Assembly: GCA_001464035.1 (NCBI GenBank)
Contig: LNEC01000004.1
Location: 248,001-312,000 of the forward strand
Direction of reading: 5' to 3'
Origin: Bradyrhizobiaceae bacterium Ga0074131
GTDB lineage: Bacteria > Pseudomonadota > Alphaproteobacteria > Rhizobiales > Xanthobacteraceae
DNA length: 64,000 nucleotides
Position 1 is the stretch's first letter. The number at the start of each line of letters is the position of its first letter. Below the pieces are notes generated by a model. It was given only the letters and a program-made list of their open reading frames with translations, ran no database searches and was not told where the DNA came from. Shown here in pieces: positions 25,696-33,649 of the stretch. The position numbers and the translations under genes are program-made.

Positions 25696-26139
25696 CGGCG
25701 ATGCCGCATCGGTGAGTTCGATCAGCTTGTCGGCATAGATATGCGGCGCGTCGGAGAAGCCGATGATGATATCCGGGCCGGCCGCCGAGTTCGACGTCAC
25801 CGCGGTCTGCTGGTTGATGTCCTCCCAGCCGACGAAATCGACCTTGACCTCGACGCCGGTCTTTTCGGTGAATTTCGCCGCATTGGCGCGAAACACATCT
25901 TCATCGGGCTTGACGAACCTTACCGGCCGCAGCATGCGCAGGCTGGCGCCCTTTTCGATCGGAAGCGCCGGCGCGGGCACGTCGGCGGCCTTGATGGCGG
26001 AGGCGGCGGTCCGCGCCGACGCGCCGGTCACGGCCAAGGCCGCGGCGGATACGCCCAGAGCGAGAGCGTCGCGACGGGTGATGTCGTTCCTGGTCTTCTC
26101 CCTGTTGTCTGTGCCCCGGCGTTGAATCGCCGGTGGCAT
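25690..26139 (-). pseudogene. N-terminal remnant of a sugar ABC transporter binding protein
   Basis: The first 150 or so residues of a family 1 extracellular solute-binding protein. A twin-arginine-type leader (DITRRDALALGVSAAALAV) is followed by LRMLRPVRFVKPDEDVF, FTEKTGVEVKVDFVGWEDINQ and PDIIIGFSDAPHIYADKLIELTD. Homology then stops and the frame runs into the permease remnant out of frame, ending by chance at 25654. About two thirds of the protein is missing. The start is uncertain; the ATG at 26139 is a guess. It lies 9 bases beyond the end of the dehydrogenase gene. Confidence 0.8.
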
Positions 26140-26147
26140 TGGCAGTC

Positions 26148-27191
26148 TCAGCTGTTCGGGCCGCGGTCCATGCTGACCGGTTGCCAGCGCCGAAGCGGGG
26201 TGTCTTGCAGCACGGACGGATTGACGCAGCTTACCGGCCACATGCCCTGCAGCACCAGCGACAATTCGTAGCCGACGCGGCGCTTTCGCGCCTCGTCGAA
26301 GCGTGCCGAGGCCGACGCGACGTGGGCGGTCAGGGTCACGTTTTCCATGCCCAGCATCGGATTGTTGTGGGAAGGGGGCTCCTGCTCCAGCACGTCGAGG
26401 GCGGCGTGCGCGATCCAGCCCTCCTGCAGCGCCTTGATCAGCGTTTCCTCGTCGACGGTTGGACCGCGTCCGGTGTTGATGAAGATGGCGCTCGGCTTCA
26501 TCTGCCTGAAGTGCGCTTCGCCGAGCATGTGGTGAACCTCGGGCCGCGCCGGCGCATGCATCGACAGGAAATCCGACTGCGACAGTACTTCCGACAGCGT
26601 CGCCGGCATCACGCCATGATCGGAAATCAGCGTTTCCTGAATGAACGGATCATAGGCCATCATCCGCAGTCCGAACGGGGCGGCGCGCTTGGCGACGGCG
26701 CGCGCCACCCGGCCGAACGAGATGAAACCGAGCGTCTGCCCCATCAGCCGCGGGATTTTGAGCAGGGCCGGACGGCCCTCCACCCAGCGGCCTTCCCGGA
26801 CCATCCTGTCCTGCGCGACCAGCCGGCGAAAGCCGGCCAGCAGCAGCATCATGGCGTGGTCGGCGACTTCCTCGATGAAGGTATCGGGCACGTTGGTGAC
26901 GGGAATGCCGCGCGCGGTCGCGGCTTTGACGTCCACGCTGTCGACGCCGACGGTTCCGAGCGTGATGACCTTGCAGTTCTCGAGCCCGTCGATGACCGCT
27001 TTGGTGATCGGCATGCCCTTGGCGTAGATGGCGTCGGCGGTCCGGGCGGCGGCGACGAATTCCGCCTCATTGGCCGGCGCCTCGATGATCTCGGCGTCGA
27101 TCGGATCGAGCGCCTCTTTTTCGAACGCATAGCCACCGCCGGCGACCGTAAAACTCGCGCCTTTCGGGGTCACTACCCTGTATTTCGGCAC
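26148..27191 (-). CDS. D-2-hydroxyacid dehydrogenase family protein
   Basis: A 347-aa NAD(P)-dependent enzyme related to phosphoglycerate and hydroxypyruvate reductases. It has the N-terminal catalytic fold, TLGTVGVDSVDVKAA, the Rossmann segment MGQTLGFISFGRVARAVAK, the catalytic Arg in INTGRGPTVDEETL and LEQEPP. The usual active-site His region reads LTAHVASASARF, so His is retained. No ACT domain is present, unlike SerA at 10893. The start is the GTG at 27191, with GGGGAAC seven bases upstream; an upstream ATG at 27302 is rejected. It sits between the TctC-type gene and the dead ABC transporter. Substrate unknown. Confidence 0.82.
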   Translation of the reverse strand: MPKYRVVTPKGASFTVAGGGYAFEKEALDPIDAEIIEAPANEAEFVAAARTADAIYAKGMPITKAVIDGLENCKVITLGTVGVDSVDVKAATARGIPVTNVPDTFIEEVADHAMMLLLAGFRRLVAQDRMVREGRWVEGRPALLKIPRLMGQTLGFISFGRVARAVAKRAAPFGLRMMAYDPFIQETLISDHGVMPATLSEVLSQSDFLSMHAPARPEVHHMLGEAHFRQMKPSAIFINTGRGPTVDEETLIKALQEGWIAHAALDVLEQEPPSHNNPMLGMENVTLTAHVASASARFDEARKRRVGYELSLVLQGMWPVSCVNPSVLQDTPLRRWQPVSMDRGPNS

Positions 27192-27259
27192 TTTCTGTTC
27201 CCCGATCTGATGTTGGGCATGGGTTGCGAGAGACTGTCTGGTGCGACGCAAGTCCGGCG

Positions 27260-28240
27260 TTACTGCTTCTCGATACCGGCGTTCGTGATCAGCTTTTCCC
27301 ACACCACCAGCTGATCCTTCAGGAAGGCATCGAACTCTTCAGGGGTGCCCGAGAACGCCTCCATGCCGCGCTCGGCCAGCTGCTTCTTGATGTCCGGCCG
27401 CTCGACGACCTTGCGGATTTCCGCGTTCAGCCTGGTCACGATATCCTTCGGCAGATTGGCCGGGCCGAGATACCCCTGCCACGACGTGATGTCGAAGCCC
27501 TTCACCGTGGCATCCATGGTGGGAAGGTGGGGCAGCAGCGCCGAAGGTTGCTTGGTCGTGACCGCAAGCGCCTTCAGCGCCTTGCTGTTGACATGGGGCA
27601 AGCCGGTGAGGACATCGATGAACATCATGGAGACGCGGCCGGCGATCAGATCGGTCAGGGCCGGCGGCGAACTCTTGTAGGGAACATGCAGCAGATCGAG
27701 GCCGGCAAGGCGGGCAAAGGTCGCGCCTGACACGATCGCCGACGAACTGCCGCTGGCATAGGAGTACTTGCCTGGCTCCTTCTTGGCCAGCGCGATCAGC
27801 TCGGCCACCGAATTCGCCGGAATTTCCGGGTGGATCACCAGCATGAAGGGCAGATCGCCGGTCCGCGCGATCGGCGTGAAGTCCTTGATCGGATCGTAGG
27901 TCATGTTCTTCAGCAGATAGGGATTTGCCGAATGGGTGGTGTTCGTCGTCACGAACAGCGTGTAGCCGTCCGGCGCGGATCGCGCGACATAGCTCGCTGC
28001 GATCGAGCCATTGGCGCCCGCCTTGTTTTCGATCACGATGCCAACGCCGAGGGCTGTGCCGAGTTCTTTCGAAATGATGCGCGTCGTGGTGTCGGTGCCG
28101 CTGCCCGCGGCGAATGGCAATACCAGCGTGATGGTGCGGTTCGGATACGGTGCTTGCGCGGAAGCGGACGATGGCAGTCCGGTGAAGACCAGTGCAAGTG
28201 CAGCGGCTGCACGCAGGCATTGTGTCGATAGCGAAATCAT
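27260..28240 (-). CDS. Tripartite tricarboxylate transporter-type binding protein (Bug/TctC)
   Basis: A 326-aa periplasmic solute-binding protein of the Bug/TctC family. A signal peptide covers residues 1-30 (ending SSASAQ). The family motif YPNRTITLVLPFAAGSGTD follows, with the TTNTTHSANPYLLKNMTYDPIKDF region, given by its ends, that forms the carboxylate pocket, and a C-terminal EEFDAFLKDQLVVWEKLI helix. The ATG at 28240 starts the signal peptide; an upstream ATG at 28330 is rejected. No TctA or TctB membrane genes are adjacent, so it is an orphan receptor, as is common for this expanded family. It probably forms a unit with the dehydrogenase gene downstream. Confidence 0.87.
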   Translation of the reverse strand: MISLSTQCLRAAAALALVFTGLPSSASAQAPYPNRTITLVLPFAAGSGTDTTTRIISKELGTALGVGIVIENKAGANGSIAASYVARSAPDGYTLFVTTNTTHSANPYLLKNMTYDPIKDFTPIARTGDLPFMLVIHPEIPANSVAELIALAKKEPGKYSYASGSSSAIVSGATFARLAGLDLLHVPYKSSPPALTDLIAGRVSMMFIDVLTGLPHVNSKALKALAVTTKQPSALLPHLPTMDATVKGFDITSWQGYLGPANLPKDIVTRLNAEIRKVVERPDIKKQLAERGMEAFSGTPEEFDAFLKDQLVVWEKLITNAGIEKQ

Positions 28241-28340
28241 TCCGTTTCGTCTCCCGTGGGGCTTTATGGTTGGTTTCTTGCCGCGCACGCTAGCCTGCCC
28301 AAGGCGAAAGCGAAAGCCTTTGCCATGCATTAGCCGCAGG

Positions 28341-29276
28341 TCAGGCCGCGGCCGATGCCTGCCTTGAGGCGATGACCACGCCGGCCAGCACCAGCAGGTA
28401 GCCGGTGAGGTGAAACAGCCGCGGCTGCTCGCCGAGCAGCAGGATCGCCATCGCTGAGCCGAACACCGGCACCAGATGCAGGAACGGGGAGGCTCGGTTC
28501 GGCCCGATCAGCGCAATGCCGCGGTTGAAGAACAGATAGGCCAGCGTGGACGGGAAAATAATGACGTAGACCACTGTCGCCAGCGTCAGCGCATCCGGCC
28601 TCAGCCTGACGCCGGCCGAGAACTCCCAGATCGAGAACGGCAGCAGCAGCACCGCGCCGCAGCCGACGGTGAAGGAAATCAGCGAGAGCTGATGGATTTT
28701 GGGCCGCCGCGTGATCAGTGCCGAATACAACCCGAAACTCAGCACCGCGCCGGCGAACATCACGTCGCCCCGGTTGAACTGGATGTTGACGAGCGCCGCG
28801 AGATCGCCGCGCAGCAGGATCGTCAGCACGCCCGCGAGCGACATCGTGATGCCGGCAAGTTGCGCAGATGTCAGCCGCATCCCGAACAGCAGCAGCGACC
28901 ACAACGCCACGAACAGCGGGCCCGACGACTGGATCAGCAGCGCATTCAGCGCCTCGGTGTATTGCAGCGCCCAGTAGGAAATCGCATTGTTGAAGGCGAA
29001 ACCCGTGGCCGACAGTGCCACCATCAGCGGCAGCCGCGCGCGCAGCGCCGGCCAGTCCTGCTTCAGGTGCGGCCAGGCGAACGGCATCAGCATCAGGAAG
29101 GCGCCGATCCATCGCAGGCAGGACAGCGTCATCGGCGGCACATGACCGGCGACATAGCGTGCGAGCACGATATTGCCAGCCCAGAACAGCGAGGTCAGGC
29201 TCAAGAGCAGATAGGGCTGGCTGTTGAGCCATCTGACCGGATCGAGGGCAGGCGGGGCGGGCGCGGGAATTGTCAT
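28341..29276 (-). CDS. EamA/DMT-superfamily permease, copy A
   Basis: A 311-aa inner-membrane protein with about ten membrane spans in two EamA repeats. Characteristic segments are YLLLSLTSLFWAGNIVLARY at the start, LRWIGAFLMLMPFAW, NAISYWALQYTEALNALLIQ and, in the second repeat, YVIIFPSTLAYLFFNRGI and PVFGSAMAILLLGE. It is closely related to the copy at 32016-32945 through its whole length. Members export or import small metabolites such as amino acids or nucleosides; the substrate here is unknown. It ends 100 bases from the start of the TctC-type gene. Confidence 0.87.
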   Translation of the reverse strand: MTIPAPAPPALDPVRWLNSQPYLLLSLTSLFWAGNIVLARYVAGHVPPMTLSCLRWIGAFLMLMPFAWPHLKQDWPALRARLPLMVALSATGFAFNNAISYWALQYTEALNALLIQSSGPLFVALWSLLLFGMRLTSAQLAGITMSLAGVLTILLRGDLAALVNIQFNRGDVMFAGAVLSFGLYSALITRRPKIHQLSLISFTVGCGAVLLLPFSIWEFSAGVRLRPDALTLATVVYVIIFPSTLAYLFFNRGIALIGPNRASPFLHLVPVFGSAMAILLLGEQPRLFHLTGYLLVLAGVVIASRQASAAA

Positions 29277-29375
29277 GTGCTTTGGCTAGGAGTTGTGCCG
29301 GAATCGCGCCGCGCGACAAGCCCCGCCTCCGCAATGCTACAATGCCGGAATCAGAGCGGGCGAGGAGGAGGCGCG

Positions 29376-29792
29376 ATGGGTGTGAATCTCTTAAATATTG
29401 AGGACCTGCAGCAGCTGGAGCAGCAGGGCCCGGTCGTGATGGTGAACCTGATGCGGTTTCATGCCCGCTCGCTGGACGGCGACGGCTCGGGCTGGGACGC
29501 CTATCTGCGCTACAGCGCCCTGACGGTGCCGATGATCAAGGCGCGCGGCGGCACGCTGCTGTGGACCGGCGACGCCCGGGCGGTCGCGCTCGGGCAGCAG
29601 GACGGCAATCAATGGGATTATCTGGCGCTGGTGTATTATCCTTCGGTGGCCGTTTTCCTGGACATGATGACATCGGCCGATTACGAGACCCGATGCGATC
29701 CGCACCGCCGCAACGGCTGCGCCGAGCATGTGATCATCGCCACGGCCGAGGCTTACAGCAAGTTCAAGCCGGGCAACTCGCAGTCAGGATGA
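29376..29792 (+). CDS. DUF1330 family protein
   Basis: A 138-aa small protein with a dimeric ferredoxin-like (alpha+beta barrel) fold typical of DUF1330. Recognisable parts are PVVMVNLMRFH, YSALTVPMIKARGGTLLWTG and WDYLALVYYPSVAVFLDMM. It starts at an ATG preceded by AGGAGGAGG. A longer upstream ORF in the same frame is a shadow of the EamA gene. It is divergent from the EamA gene and convergent with the lactate-oxidase family gene (3 bases between the stops). Function of the family is not established. Confidence 0.8.
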   Translation: MGVNLLNIEDLQQLEQQGPVVMVNLMRFHARSLDGDGSGWDAYLRYSALTVPMIKARGGTLLWTGDARAVALGQQDGNQWDYLALVYYPSVAVFLDMMTSADYETRCDPHRRNGCAEHVIIATAEAYSKFKPGNSQSG

Positions 29793-29795
29793 GGG

Positions 29796-31028
29796 TCAGC
29801 GCGACTCCGGTCCCCGGAACTGCCGCACCAGATCGGGCGTGATCTCGCCGATGCTGCGGATGCCGAGCAGCGCCAGATCGCGATGGATCTCGTCCTTGAG
29901 CAGGGTCAGCGCGCGCCGCACCGCGGCTTCACCGCCGGCTACTGCCGCGTAGAGCAGCGGCCGGCCGACGAAGACGAAGTGGGCGCCGAGCGCCAGCGCC
30001 TTGATCACGTCGGTGCCGCGCCGGATTCCACCGTCCAGCATCACGGTCATGCCGGCCGCTTCGGCTGCGATCTCCGGCAGCGTGCGCAGGGCCGAAACCG
30101 TAAAGTCCAGTTGACGGCCGGCGTGATTGGAGATGATCACGCCATCGACGCCGCTCTCGCGTGCGATCCGCGCATCCGATGGTGCGATCAGGCCCTTGAC
30201 CACGAGCTTGCCCTTCCAGCGGCGGCGGATCAGCTCGACATGCTTCCAGGCGAGCTGGTCGCGATGCCCGATGTCGCGCATCAGGTTCCTGGCCAGCACC
30301 GGTGGGCCGCGATGCGCGTCCATGTTCTCGAAATGCGGCATGCCGTACTTCAGCAGCGTGCGCCCCCAGACGCCGAACAGCCAGTGCGGATGGGTCACGG
30401 TGTCCCAGGCGACGCGCGGCGTGATCGCCATCGGGATCCGGAAGCCGTTGCGGATGTTGTTCTCGCGGTTGGGCGGCACCGGCACGTCGGCGGTCACGAC
30501 AAACGTGTCGTAGCCGGCGGCAGCGACGCGGTCGACCAGCGGCTCGATGCGCGAAGGGTCGCCGGCGAGGTAAGCCTGATACCAGGCATCGGGATTTTCC
30601 CGCCGTACGTCCTCCAGCGTGATCAGCGAGGAGGCGCTGAGAATCATAGGCAGGTTCATCGCGGCCGCGGCGCGCGTCAGCACGATGTCGCCGCGATAGG
30701 CGCACAGCGCCGACGAGCCCATCGGCGGAATGCCGAACGGCGCCGCGTAGGTCTTGCCGAACAGCGTGGTGGTTTGCTCGCGACCGGAGACATCGTTCAG
30801 CACCCGCGGCACGAAGCCGTATTCCTCGAAGGCGCGGCGATTGTCCCGCACCGAGGCGTCGGTCTCGGCGCCGCCCGAGATATAGCCGTAGAGAAATTTC
30901 GGCAGCCGGCGCCGGGCCGTCGCTTCGAAATCCTCGAGCGAAAGGTAATGCCGCAACGCGCGGGGGACCGTGTCGGTCGAGCGTTGCACTGTGGGCGGCG
31001 GGGGCAGGGGCGCGGTTCGGTCGTGCAC
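29796..31028 (-). CDS. FMN-dependent alpha-hydroxy-acid oxidising protein
   Basis: A 410-aa second member of the glycolate oxidase/lactate dehydrogenase family. It has LEDFEATARRRLPKFLYGYI, PMGSSALCAYRGD and IISNHAGRQLD, where the catalytic His is kept but the usual second Gly of SNHGGRQLD is Ala. FMN-phosphate-binding MLDGGIRRG and FVGRPLLYA follow. It starts at the GTG at 31028, with GAAGAAGG nine bases upstream, rather than at the ATG at 31091. It is distinct from the family member at 3156-4292 and about 30 residues longer. It lies between an MlaD-type gene and DUF1330; the substrate is unknown. Confidence 0.84.
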   Translation of the reverse strand: MHDRTAPLPPPPTVQRSTDTVPRALRHYLSLEDFEATARRRLPKFLYGYISGGAETDASVRDNRRAFEEYGFVPRVLNDVSGREQTTTLFGKTYAAPFGIPPMGSSALCAYRGDIVLTRAAAAMNLPMILSASSLITLEDVRRENPDAWYQAYLAGDPSRIEPLVDRVAAAGYDTFVVTADVPVPPNRENNIRNGFRIPMAITPRVAWDTVTHPHWLFGVWGRTLLKYGMPHFENMDAHRGPPVLARNLMRDIGHRDQLAWKHVELIRRRWKGKLVVKGLIAPSDARIARESGVDGVIISNHAGRQLDFTVSALRTLPEIAAEAAGMTVMLDGGIRRGTDVIKALALGAHFVFVGRPLLYAAVAGGEAAVRRALTLLKDEIHRDLALLGIRSIGEITPDLVRQFRGPESR

Positions 31029-31112
31029 GTCAGCGAGCCTTCTTCGGGGGATCTTGGCCGGGATGGTGTGGCAGAGTGGCATGAGGGTCAAGCGCCGGCG
31101 GGCACCCGGCCC

Positions 31113-31931
31113 CTACCGCCTGGCAGGGGGACGGCCGCCGAGCTTTTGGTCCGCCTTGATGATGGACTGGCTGACATCCTGGAGCATGCGGCGGGTGTCG
31201 GCCATCAATATGCCGGAGCGCTTGTCGAAGCTCTGGATCAGCTCGCGAAGCGAGATCACGGTCGGCAACAGGTCGCCGCCATATTTGGCGCTGCCGAGGC
31301 CCGCCAGAAACTTCTCGGTCTGGCCGAGGCCGCCGTCGATGCCTTTCAATACATCATCGGCGGCATCGACGACATCGGTGATCCGTCTGCCGCTGCCCGC
31401 GAGCGACGCCGTAAACGTTTCGAAGTTGAGCAGCGTATCCTTCACCGCCACCTGATTGTCCTTGATGACCCGGTCGATATTTCGTAGCGCCACCCGGATC
31501 TTCTCCTGCACGTCCAGCAGCGCGTCCGGATCGGCCGTCAGCACCGCCACCCCGTCCTTGTCCAGCGGAACCGGAGGGCCGTCGACCGCGCCGCCGATCA
31601 GCGATATCGCCGCCACGCCGGTCAGTCCCTGGAATTCGAGACCCACCTCGGTGTCCTTCCGGATCGGGGCGGTGGCGTCGATCCTCGCCAGCGCGACCAC
31701 GCGGCGCGGGTTGTCCAGCGTCAGCGACACCACTTCGCCGACCCGAATGCCGTCGAAATTGACGCTGCCGCCCTTGCTGAGGCCGGATGCGGAACCTTCA
31801 AAAATCACCCGAAGCGGGACCTGGCCCTGATTGCCGGTGTATTTCCTGATGCCGAGAAACGCGCTGAATCCCCCGGCGATCAGCACCAGGGTCAGCGATC
31901 CGATCATCAGGCTGCTCGCCCGCGATTTCAT
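31113..31931 (-). CDS. MlaD/MCE-domain protein
   Basis: A 272-aa membrane-anchored periplasmic protein of the MlaD/MCE family, which binds lipids for transport between the two membranes. One N-terminal span (about residues 8-27, SLMIGSLTLVLIAGGFSAFL) is followed by the MCE domain (VIFEGSASGLSKGGSVNFDGIRVGEV, then LEFQGLTGVAAISLIGG), and a long helical tail with coiled-coil character that would form a hexameric needle or tube. No mlaE permease or mlaF ATPase lies beside it, so the transport partners must be elsewhere. It is followed by the lactate-oxidase family gene on the same strand. Confidence 0.85.
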   Translation of the reverse strand: MKSRASSLMIGSLTLVLIAGGFSAFLGIRKYTGNQGQVPLRVIFEGSASGLSKGGSVNFDGIRVGEVVSLTLDNPRRVVALARIDATAPIRKDTEVGLEFQGLTGVAAISLIGGAVDGPPVPLDKDGVAVLTADPDALLDVQEKIRVALRNIDRVIKDNQVAVKDTLLNFETFTASLAGSGRRITDVVDAADDVLKGIDGGLGQTEKFLAGLGSAKYGGDLLPTVISLRELIQSFDKRSGILMADTRRMLQDVSQSIIKADQKLGGRPPARR

Positions 31932-32015
31932 GTCCAGAATCCAGCTTCAAACAGCCCCAAGAGATAGCGCACTTGCCGGCCTTCGTCACCGCTTTCCGGG
32001 CAGTTCTGCGGGCGA

Positions 32016-32945
32016 TCAGCCCGCCGCCGCGGGCCTGCGCGAGGCGATGAAAACACCGGTCAGCACGAGCGCGAAGCCGATCACATGGAACGGCTGCGGC
32101 CGCTCGCCGAGAAAGACGATGGCCATCGCGGCGCCGAACATCGGGACGACATGAAAGAACGCCGCCGCCCGGTTGGCGCCGATCAGGTGCACGCCGCGAT
32201 TGAAGCACAGATAGGCCACGGTCGAGGGGAATACCGCGACGTAGAACAGCGTCAGCAGGTTGGCGGTGTTGAGCTGCATCATCGGCCGGGTTAACAGTTC
32301 CCAGATCAGCAGCGGAATGAGCGCGGCGGCGCCGCAGCCGAAGGTAAAGCCGACGAAAGACAGGCCGTGGATCTGCGGGCGCTTGAAGGACAGGGTGGAG
32401 TACAGCCCGAAGATCGCCAGCGCCGTGACGAAGATGATATCGCCGATGTTGAACTCGATGTTCCTCAGCGTCGTCAGGTCGCCCTGCAGCAGGATGATCA
32501 GCACGCCCGTCAGCGATACCGCGAGCCCACCGGCCTGTGCCAGCGTCATCCGGATTCCGAGCAGCAGCAGCGACCATATCGCGACGAACAGCGGCGCCGA
32601 CGACTGCAGCAGCAGCGTGTTCAGCGCCTGGGTGTGCTCGAGCGCCCAGTATTGCATGGTGTTGAAGGCGCTGATCCCGGTGATGGAAAGCACCACCATG
32701 GTGCCGAACCGGCCGCGGATCGCGGCCCAGTCGCGTACCAGATGGTTCCAAGCAAACGGCAGGATGACAAGAAACGCCAGCGACCAGCGCAGGAACGACA
32801 GCGTGACGGGGGGAATATGTCCGGCGGCGAGCCGGCCGACGATGGCGTTGCCGGCCCAGCACAGCGCCGTGATGGAAAGCAGCAGATACGGCTGGTTGGC
32901 GATCCAATTCCCTGAACGGAGGGCCGTGCGGTCGGATGCAGACAT
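32016..32945 (-). CDS. EamA/DMT-superfamily permease, copy B
   Basis: A 309-aa inner-membrane protein, a clear paralogue of copy A at 28341-29276. Both share QPYLLLS, WAGN, AGH-PP-TLS-LRW, QSS-PLFVA-WSLLL-G-R-T and FGCGA-type second-half segments in the same order, which implies duplication with moderate divergence. Ten membrane spans in two EamA repeats are expected. Substrate unknown. Three bases or more of spacing on both sides show no tight coupling; it is upstream of the MlaD gene on the same strand. Confidence 0.87.
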   Translation of the reverse strand: MSASDRTALRSGNWIANQPYLLLSITALCWAGNAIVGRLAAGHIPPVTLSFLRWSLAFLVILPFAWNHLVRDWAAIRGRFGTMVVLSITGISAFNTMQYWALEHTQALNTLLLQSSAPLFVAIWSLLLLGIRMTLAQAGGLAVSLTGVLIILLQGDLTTLRNIEFNIGDIIFVTALAIFGLYSTLSFKRPQIHGLSFVGFTFGCGAAALIPLLIWELLTRPMMQLNTANLLTLFYVAVFPSTVAYLCFNRGVHLIGANRAAAFFHVVPMFGAAMAIVFLGERPQPFHVIGFALVLTGVFIASRRPAAAG

Positions 32946-33089
32946 TTCTCGGTTCGGTCCATGGCGCCGCGCCCCGCCCGGCGCAGGGCCGGAATGGTCG
33001 CCCGGCAGACCTCACAGACACGGATTCTGGCTGGCATTCAATGGCGGAAGACGCATCGCGACCATGCGCGTCCCCGCGCCCTCACACCG

Positions 33090-33554
33090 TCAACGCGTGT
33101 GCAACCGCACCCGCGGCGATGGCGGCGTCATGGGGGTCGATTCGATCTGCAATCCGCGCTGCCCGCCATTGACGAACACGGTCAGATGCCTCAGCGCCGC
33201 CTGCTCGATCGCCACCGGCACGCGCTTTTTCTGCCCGAACGGGCTGATGCCGCCGACGTGATAGCCGGTCAGCCGTTCGGCGTCGGCCGGGCGCATCATG
33301 TTCGCCGCCTTGCCGTCGAACGCCGCCGCGAGCCTCTTCATGCTGACTTCGCAGTCCGACGGCACCACCGCGCAGACCGGCTTGCCGTCGACCTCCGCCA
33401 TCAAGGTCTTGAGCACGCGGCCCGGTTCGACGCCGAGCGCCTCGGCGGCCTGCAGGCCGATGCTCTCGGCGCTGGAGTCGTAGACATAGGTGTGCAGCCT
33501 GAACGCGCAGCCGAGCTTTCTCAGCGCAAGGGTCGCAGGCGTGGTCTTCGACAT
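33090..33554 (-). CDS. ybaK: YbaK/EbsC-type aminoacyl-tRNA deacylase
   Basis: A 154-aa cytosolic editing enzyme that hydrolyses misacylated tRNA, classically Cys-tRNA(Pro). The family features are MSKTTPATLALRKLG at the start, LGVEPGRVLKTLMAEVDGKPV, the central catalytic-pocket Lys in EVSMKRLA, and GYHVGGISPFGQKKRVPV near the C-terminus. The start at 33554 is chosen because the long upstream extension of the frame overlaps the SLC13 gene. It is an independent gene between the EamA copy B and the SLC13 transporter. Confidence 0.9.
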   Translation of the reverse strand: MSKTTPATLALRKLGCAFRLHTYVYDSSAESIGLQAAEALGVEPGRVLKTLMAEVDGKPVCAVVPSDCEVSMKRLAAAFDGKAANMMRPADAERLTGYHVGGISPFGQKKRVPVAIEQAALRHLTVFVNGGQRGLQIESTPMTPPSPRVRLHTR

Positions 33555-33649
33555 GGTGCCATGCTCCGACGTCGGGTGCCGGAGTTCAGATAGCAAATTT
33601 CCGGGCAGGCGGTCACGCAAGTCCGGGTCGCTATCGCTTCCGGCAGCAC

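Noticed and set aside
28476..29375. Long plus-strand open frame upstream of the DUF1330 gene
   Set aside because: It is antisense to the EamA gene, rich in Arg/Gln as expected for a shadow frame, and the real start with AGGAGGAGG lies at 29376.
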